The notes: generated by a model from the sequence alone, not told the origin. A stretch of DNA of 5,135 nt from Betaproteobacteria bacterium (GCA_029883965.1 JAOUIN010000173.1:1-5135); one strand, 5' to 3'; positions 1 to 5,135 are shown, counted from the first letter of the stretch. Numbers and translations: made by a program.

Positions 1-495
1 GTCAGCCAGCAGATGATTCTTGCGGCGCGAACTGGCCAGGCCGCCGACGAGAAATCCGCTCTCGGTACGTTTTGCCAGCAGCCTGATCTGCTGGTCAATA
101 TCGCCGCTCAGCGGATCGGCATGCACCACCGCAATGCTCGCGGGCGCATCGCCGCATTGCAGATCCGCCGCACGTACCTGATCCGCACCCGATACCGCAC
201 CGAAAACGCGGAAACTGCCGGCCGGAAAGTCACCGGCCATTGCCACAATTGCGGGTTCGTCCAGATATTCCCTGCCCGTAGCACAGACACCGATTCCAAC
301 GGCGCCGACCCAGTGATCGATGCCGGTTTCCGCGACAAAATGGCGGTGAATCTGCGGGAACACATCCGCGAAAAAATCACTGACATAGAGAAAACCCAGA
401 TTGCCGCTGCCAGTGCCAAGTTGCTCCAGGCAAGTCCGCGCGGCGGTCTGCCAGTCGGCAGCACCGGCATGACCGTGACGGAACGTAGCGGCCAC
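1..495 (-). CDS. FIST N-terminal domain sensory protein (3' end outside window)
   Basis: The reading frame stays open for 165 codons from a GTG at 495-493 to the left edge, so the C-terminal part, normally FIST_C, is missing. The product begins MAATFRHGHAGAADW, typical of FIST-domain proteins. It continues with a hydrophobic strand and DFF (GFLYVSDFF, residues 34-42), the block WVGAVGIGVCATGREY (62-77), then EPAIVAM (80-86) and GFLVGGLASS (147-156). FIST proteins are predicted small-ligand-binding sensory modules, perhaps for amino acids, and are often linked to signalling; the ligand here is unknown. The GTG was chosen because it is the first start codon after the in-frame GST stop and puts the FRHGHA motif at the N-terminus. 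A GAGG lies 10 bases upstream, overlapping the GST stop, which suggests coupled translation. The gene is easily missed because it has no ATG start near its beginning and overlapping open frames cover it. Family confidence is good; function is not known. Confidence 0.82.
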   Translation of the reverse strand, partial: MAATFRHGHAGAADWQTAARTCLEQLGTGSGNLGFLYVSDFFADVFPQIHRHFVAETGIDHWVGAVGIGVCATGREYLDEPAIVAMAGDFPAGSFRVFGAVSGADQVRAADLQCGDAPASIAVVHADPLSGDIDQQIRLLAKRTESGFLVGGLASSRRKNHLLAD

Positions 496-507
496 GGAAG
501 CAGCGCC

Positions 508-1098
508 TCAGACGCGCTTGATCCACCCGGGCAGCGCTTCGATGCGTTTCACCCATGCGGCAACGCCGGGGAAGTCATCGTGCGGCAGGCCGCCCTCCGG
601 TGATACTGCGGTGTAGCAATAACACGCCAGATCCGCGATCGTCGGGCGGCCACAGGCCAGCCAGTCATTGGATTTGAGCCTTCCCTCAAGCACCGTCAGA
701 CCGTTGCGCCCGTACGTCGCATACTCGTCATAGCTGCCGATGCTGCGGATGCCGATTTTGACGCCACGCGCCCACTGCAATCCGTAGTGCAGTTCGTTGT
801 TCGACAGCGCCAGCCACTGCTGCACTTCCGCCAGGCTTTCGGCGTCGGTCGGCAGCCACTGTTCACCCCCGTATTTGCGCGCAAGGTAAACGAGGCAGGC
901 GGTGGAGTCCCAGAACACATGCTTGCCGTCGACCAGCACCGGCACCTGTCCGCGCGGATTGAGTTTCAGAAATTCCGGCGTCTTGTGCTCGCCCTTTGCC
1001 GTATCCAGCACCACCGTCTCGTAGTTCTGCTTGAGCATGGACAGCAGCAAGCGGACTTTCCAGGCATTGCCGGAGGTGGGGGTAATGTACAGTTTCAT
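508..1098 (-). CDS. Glutathione S-transferase family protein
   Basis: This 196-residue protein has the usual bacterial GST length and two-domain layout. Residues 1-75 form the thioredoxin-like glutathione-binding domain: strand MKLYITPTSGNAWKVR with candidate catalytic Ser9, the cis-proline loop GQVPVL (50-55), and DST (64-66) where the family has the E/D-S pair that binds the gamma-glutamyl group. The helical C-terminal domain carries the TIAD capping box (153-156) in the helix PTIADLACYCYTAV. Such cytosolic enzymes conjugate glutathione to electrophiles or use it in reductive steps; the substrate cannot be deduced. The ATG at 1098-1096 is preferred over the in-frame ATG at 1110, because a GGAG lies six bases before it and the family usually begins directly with this strand. 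A FIST-domain gene follows after 12 bases on the same strand, so the two are probably co-transcribed. Confidence 0.9.
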   Translation of the reverse strand: MKLYITPTSGNAWKVRLLLSMLKQNYETVVLDTAKGEHKTPEFLKLNPRGQVPVLVDGKHVFWDSTACLVYLARKYGGEQWLPTDAESLAEVQQWLALSNNELHYGLQWARGVKIGIRSIGSYDEYATYGRNGLTVLEGRLKSNDWLACGRPTIADLACYCYTAVSPEGGLPHDDFPGVAAWVKRIEALPGWIKRV

Positions 1099-1104
1099 GA
1101 ACAA

Positions 1105-1108
1105 CTCC
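1105..1108 (-). promoter_or_regulatory. Shine-Dalgarno site of the GST gene
   Basis: GGAG on the minus strand, six bases before the ATG at 1098. It decides the start: the upstream in-frame ATG at 1110 overlaps this site and has no comparable purine stretch before it. Confidence 0.6.
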
Positions 1109-1140
1109 ATGGTTGAATGATCTGAGATCGTAGCATGTAC

Positions 1141-1160
1141 GCCGGGCCGCGGCCCCCGGC
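1141..1160. repeat. GC-only inverted repeat in the divergent GST/ppa spacer
   Basis: Twenty consecutive G or C bases contain the perfect ten-base palindrome GGCCGCGGCC (1145-1154), with outer arms GCCGGG (1141-1146) and CCCGGC (1155-1160). It sits immediately upstream of the ppa -10 box, where the -35 element would be. It could be an operator, or simply GC-rich spacer that folds. No protein is assigned. Confidence 0.45.
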
Positions 1161-1165
1161 GACGC

Positions 1166-1171
1166 TATAAT
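1166..1171 (+). promoter_or_regulatory. Likely -10 box of the ppa promoter
   Basis: A perfect TATAAT stands 28 bases before the ppa start codon, which would give a leader of roughly 20 bases. No good -35 hexamer is seen 16-18 bases upstream; that place is taken by the GC-only inverted repeat. The promoter may therefore be weak, activator-dependent or read by another sigma factor. The call rests on the hexamer and its position alone. Confidence 0.5.
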
Positions 1172-1188
1172 CAGGCATCCCGCATCCC

Positions 1189-1193
1189 AAGGA
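1189..1193 (+). promoter_or_regulatory. Shine-Dalgarno site of ppa
   Basis: AAGGA, six bases before the GTG at 1200. It supports the non-ATG start, which also gives the usual N-terminus of the family. Confidence 0.65.
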
Positions 1194-1199
1194 CCAGCT

Positions 1200-1748
1200 G
1201 TGAACCTCGATCGTGTCAACTCCGGATTCGATGTACCCAACGATTTCAACGTCATCATTGAAATCCCGATGCACGCCGAGCCGATCAAGTATGAAATGGA
1301 AAAGTCCACCGGTGCGATGTTCGTCGACCGTTTCATGTCCACCGCCATGCGCTACCCGTGCAACTACGGCTATGTGCCGCACACGCTGTCCGGCGACGGC
1401 GATCCTGTCGACGTGCTGGTGCTGTCGCCGGTGCCGCTGATCACCGGTGTCGTTGTGCGCTGCCGGCCCGTCGGCATGCTGAAAATGGAAGACGAGGCAG
1501 GCGACGACACCAAAATCCTTGCCGTTCCCATCGACAAACTGACCCCGCTGTATGCCAAGATCAGATCACACCGCGACCTCACCCAGGGCACGCTGGCGCA
1601 GATTGCCCACTTTTTTGAGCACTACAAGGATCTGGAGCCCGGCAAGTGGGTCAAGGTCGTGGGCTGGGTCGGTTCCGAAGAAGCGAAAAAGGAAATTCTG
1701 GACGGGATCAAGGGCTACAAGAAGGCTGCACGCAAGCCCAAGTTCTAG
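1200..1748 (+). CDS. ppa: Inorganic pyrophosphatase, family I (soluble)
   Basis: The enzyme hydrolyses pyrophosphate to two phosphates in the cytoplasm with Mg2+, pulling biosynthetic reactions such as nucleic acid and aminoacyl-tRNA synthesis forward. The 182-residue product is of normal bacterial length. All active-site residues of the E. coli enzyme appear shifted by one: Lys30, Glu32, Arg44, Tyr56, the signature DGDPVDV with Asp66, Asp68 and Asp71, then Asp98 and Asp103 in DEAGDD, Lys105, and Tyr142-Lys143. It should therefore be fully active. The start is GTG with AAGGA six bases upstream. The C-terminus carries a short lysine-rich tail (KGYKKAARKPKF) after the conserved core. The gene stands alone on the plus strand between two minus-strand units, with its own TATAAT box and a probable terminator. 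Confidence 0.97.
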   Translation: MNLDRVNSGFDVPNDFNVIIEIPMHAEPIKYEMEKSTGAMFVDRFMSTAMRYPCNYGYVPHTLSGDGDPVDVLVLSPVPLITGVVVRCRPVGMLKMEDEAGDDTKILAVPIDKLTPLYAKIRSHRDLTQGTLAQIAHFFEHYKDLEPGKWVKVVGWVGSEEAKKEILDGIKGYKKAARKPKF

Positions 1749-1754
1749 GCGCGC

Positions 1755-1787
1755 GCCCCGCCGTGCATACCCCGGCGAGAGGCTTTT
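1755..1787 (+). terminator. Probable intrinsic terminator of ppa
   Basis: Arms GCC (1755-1757) and CGCCG (1759-1763) pair with CGGCG (1773-1777) and GGC (1781-1783), with a one- versus three-base internal bulge and a nine-base loop. TTTT follows directly (1784-1787), within an AT-rich stretch that contrasts with the surrounding GC-rich DNA. The stem is imperfect and the U-tract short, so strength is uncertain. It lies between the convergent ppa and DUF2062 genes. Confidence 0.45.
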
Positions 1788-1803
1788 AATAAAATTTATA
1801 TAA

Positions 1804-2322
1804 TCAATTACTTAAGTCCTTCGGATGGGTTGTTTTGCGGCGCCGGCGCCGGACTGCGTAGATCCACAGCGCCAGACGCCAGACCAAATGTACTCCCGCA
1901 TAAGCCAGCAATGCGCCTGCCACCGCGAAACTGGCCAGCCCGGTGAACAACGGTAAACCGATCTGGGCAAAAGAACCGCCGTTTTGCGGTACTGCTGCAG
2001 CAGCACCCAGCAGGGCCTGCCCCGTTTCATGCGCCAGCCAGTAGATCGGCACGTAGGTGAAAGGGTTGGACACCAAGGTTGAGGCCACTGCGACCGGCAA
2101 GTTCGCGCGCATCAGCCATGAGGCCAGAGCCGCCAGCGGAATCTGTGCGATCGGAATCAGGAAACCGAAAAATACGCCTGCGGCAGCACCTGCGGCAACA
2201 CTGCGACGATCGAGCCGCCACAATCCGGGGCGCGACAACAGCGGGTCAAACCGACGCAGAACACGATGCGCCCGCAATGTCTGCTGCGTCGGCAGCCAGC
2301 GCCCCAGCCAGCGCCTGCTCAC
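1804..2322 (-). CDS. DUF2062 domain membrane protein
   Basis: The 172-residue product matches the DUF2062 pattern. A basic N-terminus with RFDPLLSRPGLWRLDRRSVA (24-43) leads into a glycine- and alanine-rich membrane segment (about 44-71), followed by MRANLPVAVA (71-80) and SNPFTYVPIYWLAHETGQ (85-102). A further hydrophobic segment spans about 121-157, and the end is a strongly basic tail (RRRRRK, 158-163). The family is found in many proteobacterial inner membranes and has no established function. The start is the GTG at 2322-2320, which overlaps the sodium-channel stop in GTGA. No Shine-Dalgarno site is visible before it, so translation probably depends on ribosomes finishing the channel gene. 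As third gene of the operon it may serve the same cation or membrane response, but that is inference. Confidence 0.87.
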   Translation of the reverse strand: MSRRWLGRWLPTQQTLRAHRVLRRFDPLLSRPGLWRLDRRSVAAGAAAGVFFGFLIPIAQIPLAALASWLMRANLPVAVASTLVSNPFTYVPIYWLAHETGQALLGAAAAVPQNGGSFAQIGLPLFTGLASFAVAGALLAYAGVHLVWRLALWIYAVRRRRRKTTHPKDLSN

Positions 2323-3134
2323 GTTGCACGTACCGTGGGCCCGAGCGCTGCCCGCAGTTCCCGCAACTCCGCCCGCAGCGCCGTTATTTCCCGGTACAGC
2401 CCGTCAGCACCGGACTCTGCGGCGACTTCCGCGGCCTGCTCACGCCGGTGCTCCTGCTGCATCGCGTTCACGACCACCGCAATGAACAGATTCAGCATCG
2501 TAAACGTCGACACGAGGATGTAGACGACAAAAAACAGCCAAGCATAGGGAAACACATCCATGACCGGGCGCGCGATCGCCATCGACCAGCTCTCGAGCGT
2601 CATGATCTGGAACAGGGTGTATGCGCTTTCTCCGAGGGTACCGAACCATTGCGGAAACTCGGCTCCAAAAAGCTTGGTCGCCATCACTGCGGATACATAA
2701 AGAATCACGGCGATAATGCCCACGACCGAAACCAGGCCGGGTATCGCCGTCAGCAAACCGGTCGCCACGCGCCGCATGCTGGGCACCATCGAGATCAGCC
2801 GCATGACCCGCAGCACGCGCAGCGCCCGCAGCACGGCGAACGGTCCGCTTGCAGGAACCAGCGCAATGCCAACTACTACGAAATCGAACACGCTCCAGGG
2901 ATCACGAAAATACGAAAGCCTGTGCGCAGCGATACGCACCCCGATTTCCAGCACGAATACCGAGAGAATGACGCGATCGATCAGCGTAAGCATATTCCCC
3001 CAGCGCGCGGCCAGAACAGGATAACTTTCCAGACCCAGCACCACGGCGTTCAGCAGGATCAGTGAAATCAGGGCGCGCTGAATCGGTGGAGACTCGATCC
3101 AACCTGCAAGACGGACAGCAGAATCGCGCGTCAT
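2319..3134 (-). CDS. Voltage-gated sodium channel, NaChBac/NavMs type
   Basis: This 271-residue protein has the full single-domain bacterial sodium-channel plan; four copies would form the pore in the inner membrane. S1 is about 20-37, S2 about 48-70 with Glu63, S3 about 77-93 with Asp84 in FDF. S4 (101-114) carries four gating arginines at three-residue spacing: Arg103, 106, 109 and 112. S5 is about 125-150. The pore helix leads to the selectivity filter TLESWSM (179-185) with Glu181, as in NavAb and NavMs, followed by RPVM (189-192). S6 is about 197-225. The tail contains a short coiled coil (LYREITALRAELRELRAAL, 247-265), the usual tetramer bundle. Nothing is truncated. The ATG has GGGAG seven bases upstream, inside the end of the TerC gene, and the two genes overlap in ATGA. 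A calcium or mixed-cation channel is less likely, because the filter lacks extra aspartates. Confidence 0.95.
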   Translation of the reverse strand: MTRDSAVRLAGWIESPPIQRALISLILLNAVVLGLESYPVLAARWGNMLTLIDRVILSVFVLEIGVRIAAHRLSYFRDPWSVFDFVVVGIALVPASGPFAVLRALRVLRVMRLISMVPSMRRVATGLLTAIPGLVSVVGIIAVILYVSAVMATKLFGAEFPQWFGTLGESAYTLFQIMTLESWSMAIARPVMDVFPYAWLFFVVYILVSTFTMLNLFIAVVVNAMQQEHRREQAAEVAAESGADGLYREITALRAELRELRAALGPTVRAT

Positions 3135-4108
3135 TTCGATTCTCCCTTGACAGGAGTCGCACTGCCGGGTCGCGTCACGTAAAGACTGGCAATCATGGAT
3201 ACCAGCAACACGATGCCCACCACCGACAGCGCAAATCCAACCGGAATTTTGTAGACATCGAGCAGCAGCATCTTGATTCCGATGAAGATCAGGATGAACG
3301 CAAGACCGTACTTGAGCAGGTGGAAACGATCGGCAAGATCAGCCAGCATAAAATACATGGCTCGCAGCCCAAGTATCGCGAAGACGTTGGATGTCAGCAC
3401 GATGAAGGGATCAAGCGTGATCGCAAAAATCGCAGGAATACTGTCAACAGCGAAGATCACATCGGTGATGCCAATCATGATCATCACGACGAACAATGGT
3501 GTAAACCACCGCACCCCGTCCTTGAAGACAACAAACCGTTCCCCGTGGAACTCGCTGGTGATGCGCATGTGACCGCGCAGCCATTTGACCACCGGATTGC
3601 GATCCAGGTCGGCTTCCGCTTCCGCCATCATCAGCATTTTCACGCCGGTCGCCAGCAGGAACAGGCCAAACAGGTAAAGTATCCAGTGGAACTGAGAGAT
3701 CAGCCAGGCACCGATCAGGATCATTACCGCGCGCAGCACAATGGCGCCAATAATTCCCAGAATCAGCACGCGCCGCTGGTACTGCACCGGCACGCCAAAG
3801 AAAGTGAACAACATCAGGAAAACGAAGATGTTGTCCACCGCGAGAGATTTTTCGATCAGGTAGCCGGTGAAAAACTCCATCGATTTTTCATTGGCCAGTT
3901 CGCGTCCGTAGTTGACGTCGAGATACCACCACAACAGCCCGTTGAAGACGAAGGACAGAACGATCCAGACGATCGACCAGTTGAGCGCCTCCCTGAAGGA
4001 GACTTTCGCAGCCCCCTTGGACTGGAGCAGCACCAGATCAACAACGATTGCAACCACCACGAAGGCCGCGAACGCAGCCCACATCCACCACATGCCTATG
4101 CTTTCCAT
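3131..4108 (-). CDS. alx: TerC/Alx family membrane metal (Mn2+) exporter
   Basis: The 325-residue protein follows E. coli Alx (about 320 residues) along its length, with about nine hydrophobic membrane segments. It has TGYLIEKSLAVDNIFVFLML (81-100) with Glu86 and Asp92, QRRVLILGIIGAIVLR (111-126), and TDVIFAVDSIPAIFAIT (215-231) with Asp216 and Asp222. LTSNVFAILGLRAMYF (238-253) and LKYGLAFILIFIGIKML (265-281) follow. The acidic residues in the two repeat motifs are thought to bind the transported metal. Alx and relatives export Mn2+ and help at alkaline pH. Position 213 is Gly (MIGITD) where I recall Glu in E. coli Alx (VELSD). The start has GGAG six bases upstream. The gene heads the operon with the sodium channel and DUF2062, and lies behind a yybP-ykoY riboswitch, which strongly supports manganese over tellurite as its ligand. 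Confidence 0.93.
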   Translation of the reverse strand: MESIGMWWMWAAFAAFVVVAIVVDLVLLQSKGAAKVSFREALNWSIVWIVLSFVFNGLLWWYLDVNYGRELANEKSMEFFTGYLIEKSLAVDNIFVFLMLFTFFGVPVQYQRRVLILGIIGAIVLRAVMILIGAWLISQFHWILYLFGLFLLATGVKMLMMAEAEADLDRNPVVKWLRGHMRITSEFHGERFVVFKDGVRWFTPLFVVMIMIGITDVIFAVDSIPAIFAITLDPFIVLTSNVFAILGLRAMYFMLADLADRFHLLKYGLAFILIFIGIKMLLLDVYKIPVGFALSVVGIVLLVSMIASLYVTRPGSATPVKGESK

Positions 4109-4114
4109 GACAAA

Positions 4115-4118
4115 CTCC
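4115..4118 (-). promoter_or_regulatory. Shine-Dalgarno site of the TerC/Alx gene
   Basis: GGAG on the minus strand, six bases before the ATG at 4108. It is the probable target of riboswitch control, since no terminator separates the aptamer from the gene. CGGAG (4119-4115) is complementary to CTCCG inside the aptamer (4222-4218), a possible sequestering pair that I cannot test here. Confidence 0.6.
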
Positions 4119-4142
4119 GATCAAAACCATCGTCAAAGCCGA

Positions 4143-4169
4143 ACGGCATGCGCAAACCAGCGCAACCGT
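4143..4169 (-). promoter_or_regulatory. Hairpin in the riboswitch expression platform
   Basis: Read on the minus strand, ACGG-T-TGCGC pairs with GCGCA-TG-CCGT across the six-base loop TGGTTT, giving nine base pairs with a small internal bulge. It starts 12 bases after the aptamer closing stem. No U-run follows, so it is not a normal intrinsic terminator. A role in translational switching or in spacing is more likely. Confidence 0.5.
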
Positions 4170-4174
4170 ACGAC

Positions 4175-4278
4175 GCCGGCGAAGGTCTGGCCCGGATCAG
4201 TCAGGATCCCTGCGTACCGGAGGACCTGAGGCCCTCGAATTGTCGGCACGCAGCTAGTGAGCTACTCCCCTTCTAGTC
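4175..4278 (-). ncRNA. yybP-ykoY (PRE) manganese/pH riboswitch
   Basis: The minus strand shows both conserved blocks of the family: GGGGAGTAGC (4270-4261) at the 5' side and CCAGACCTTCGCC (4190-4178) at the 3' side. The closing stem pairs GAAGG (4273-4269) with CCTTC (4185-4181). Inside lie a nine-pair helix, TGCGTGCCG (4252-4244) with CGGTACGCA (4219-4211), capped by a seven-pair hairpin GAGGGCC/GGTCCTC (4236-4230 with 4226-4220). Another hairpin, GGATC/GATCC (4209-4205 with 4198-4194), lies before the 3' block. Members bind Mn2+ and control Mn exporters; the E. coli alx leader also responds to alkaline pH. It lies 66 bases upstream of the TerC/Alx start codon. With no terminator visible, control is probably at translation and, through the overlaps, should extend to the channel and DUF2062 genes. 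Confidence 0.9.
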
Positions 4279-4306
4279 GTCCGTCATCCCAAAGGGCGCA
4301 ACGGAC
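4279..4306 (-). repeat. Stem-loop just 5' of the riboswitch aptamer
   Basis: GTCCGT (4306-4301 on the minus strand) pairs perfectly with ACGGAC (4284-4279). The loop contains a small inner CCC/GGG pairing around TTT. If transcription starts upstream of it, this hairpin would stack next to the aptamer's closing stem. It could be an RNA 5' element or an operator; nothing in the sequence decides which. Confidence 0.4.
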
Positions 4307-4336
4307 AACACATGATGCTGCGACACTATTTGCTGG

Positions 4337-4358
4337 GGAAACGCACCATCACGTTTCC
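4337..4358. repeat. Inverted repeat GGAAACG-N8-CGTTTCC
   Basis: Two perfect seven-base arms (4337-4343 and 4352-4358) are separated by eight bases. It lies in the spacer between the universal stress protein gene and the riboswitch, about 60 bases upstream of the aptamer. There is no U-run on either strand, so a regulator-binding site for the terC operon promoter is as likely as an RNA hairpin. The remaining spacer (4285-4464) also holds the ten-base palindrome ATATCGATAT at 4420-4429. I see no convincing promoter hexamers and no gene in it. Confidence 0.4.
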
Positions 4359-4464
4359 TTGGAAGCAATCCGGCAACAGAAGTTCACCGGATCGCACCTG
4401 ATTTTTCCTAATGACAGCAATATCGATATGCACCGAAAAATCTATAGGCGATCTTGAAAACCGC

Positions 4465-5135
4465 TCAGTACGCGGCGACCAGCAGGTAAGCGACGACTGC
4501 CGCGATGCCCGCCGGCACGCCGACCCTCTCGACTTTGGAGACCGACGGGCCCGTGACCACAACCACAGGCACCTGCGCAATCTCGAGCACGTTGCCGGTC
4601 ACCGAATCCTCGAGGATGCGGGTAATGGAGTTTTTACGCGCTGTTCCCATGATGATCTGATCGACCCCGAGTCGTTCAGCCACCCGTTTGATGGTCTCAG
4701 CCTTGTCGCCGAACTCGACGTGGTCGACATGCGGCACACCGGCCCGGCTCAGCAACTCGAGCGCCGGGGTCAGGGCTTTCACGGCCTCTTCCCGATGGTA
4801 GCCGTCAATGTCACTGCGACTGACGAAGCGCGCAATGTAGGACAACGGTGTACGCACATGCAGCAGGTGCACTTCGATGGCCGGTTTGTCGGCAGCGCGG
4901 CTTATCACATGGCGGACCGCGTTAAGCGAATTCTCCGAACCGTCCACCGGCAGCAGGATTTTCGTCGTCCCTCCGGACACTCCGGCACTGACGGCACTGT
5001 CATCAGCCGTTTCACCCGCATTGATTACATAACCCTCGACCAGGGCACGCACCCGGGCATGATTGACCCAGAAACCGGCACCCAACACACCACCCATGAC
5101 AACGAAGTAGACCAGTGCGCCGAACATCTGCTGGT
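4465..5135 (-). CDS. Universal stress protein with flanking membrane segments (5' end possibly outside window)
   Basis: Counting from the first ATG at 5127-5125, residues 2-21 form a hydrophobic segment (FGALVYFVVMGGVLGAGFWV) followed by the basic stretch NHARVR, which suggests the next part is cytoplasmic. A UspA domain spans about 55-192: KILLPVDGSENSLNAV with Asp62 (56-71), VHLLHV (86-91), and the end IIMGTARKNSITRILEDSVTG to VPVVVV. The usual nucleotide-binding pattern (Gly-2X-Gly-9X-Gly) is not kept: GTAR replaces the first glycine pair and EDSV stands where GSV is common. A second hydrophobic segment closes the protein (204-220). The two codons before the ATG are open and the upstream ribosome site would be at or past the edge. 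The start is thus unsettled: the gene may begin here or be the tail of a larger membrane protein. Its role is presumably in stress response at the inner membrane, partner unknown. Confidence 0.8.
   Translation of the reverse strand, partial: QQMFGALVYFVVMGGVLGAGFWVNHARVRALVEGYVINAGETADDSAVSAGVSGGTTKILLPVDGSENSLNAVRHVISRAADKPAIEVHLLHVRTPLSYIARFVSRSDIDGYHREEAVKALTPALELLSRAGVPHVDHVEFGDKAETIKRVAERLGVDQIIMGTARKNSITRILEDSVTGNVLEIAQVPVVVVTGPSVSKVERVGVPAGIAAVVAYLLVAAY

Noticed and set aside
13..603. Plus-strand open frame of 196 codons, and a minus-strand 120-codon frame at 108-470
   Set aside because: Both overlap the FIST reading frame, which gives a coherent conserved domain. The alternatives have none and run into the GST gene or its neighbour.
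1127..1132. TACGAT on the minus strand as a -10 box for the GST-FIST unit
   Set aside because: Only four of six bases match, no -35 is seen, and the leader to the start codon would be short. Not enough to annotate as a promoter.
2079..3065. Plus-strand open frame of 328 codons opposite the sodium channel and DUF2062
   Set aside because: Same antisense artefact: the product is Arg/His/Gln-rich without any motif, while the minus strand encodes complete, well-conserved families.
4143..4169. Riboswitch-controlled intrinsic terminator
   Set aside because: The hairpin is good but the bases after it (TCGGCTTTGACG) contain no U-tract, so transcription termination is not supported.
3062..4276. Plus-strand open frame of 404 codons opposite the TerC/Alx gene and riboswitch
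   Set aside because: The product is a low-complexity hydrophilic chain rich in His, Gln, Arg and Asp with no recognisable domain. It is the antisense image of hydrophobic codons in the real gene, and it also crosses the conserved riboswitch.
4257..4457. Plus-strand 66-codon frame in the spacer upstream of the riboswitch
   Set aside because: No ribosome-binding site, no recognisable motif, and it overlaps the aptamer's conserved 5' block. It is more likely chance in non-coding leader DNA.
4436..4464. Terminator after the universal stress protein gene
   Set aside because: A run of five T follows on the minus strand, but no stable stem precedes it; only a three-pair stem can be drawn.

Overview
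The window comes from a GC-rich bacterial chromosome. The pyrophosphatase, the TerC/Alx protein and the single-domain sodium channel all resemble Pseudomonadota versions, and I would guess a beta- or gammaproteobacterium. I see no insertion sequence, tRNA, rRNA, CRISPR array or phage gene. All gene calls come from reading motifs by eye; no database search was possible.

Left part (1-1200): two minus-strand genes, probably one operon. A glutathione S-transferase (GST) is followed 12 bases later by a FIST-domain sensory protein. The FIST gene begins with GTG and runs off the left edge. A short GC-rich divergent spacer separates this pair from the plus-strand gene ppa (family I inorganic pyrophosphatase). 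ppa has its own perfect TATAAT box, a Shine-Dalgarno sequence, a GTG start and a likely imperfect intrinsic terminator.

Middle and right part (1804-4285): the most interesting unit. Read on the minus strand, the order is a yybP-ykoY (PRE) manganese/pH riboswitch, a TerC/Alx-type membrane metal exporter, a NaChBac/NavMs-type voltage-gated sodium channel, and a DUF2062 membrane protein. The three genes overlap by exactly four bases at each junction (ATGA, then GTGA), so they should be co-transcribed and translationally coupled. The leader therefore appears to place a voltage-gated sodium channel under manganese or alkaline-pH control together with the exporter. I infer a shared role in cation and pH homeostasis: metal efflux by the Alx protein and sodium entry by the channel, with DUF2062 of unknown role.

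Right edge (4465-5135): a minus-strand universal stress protein flanked by hydrophobic membrane segments. Its 5' end may lie outside the window. The 180 bases between it and the riboswitch hold two clear inverted repeats but no gene I can support and no promoter I can call.
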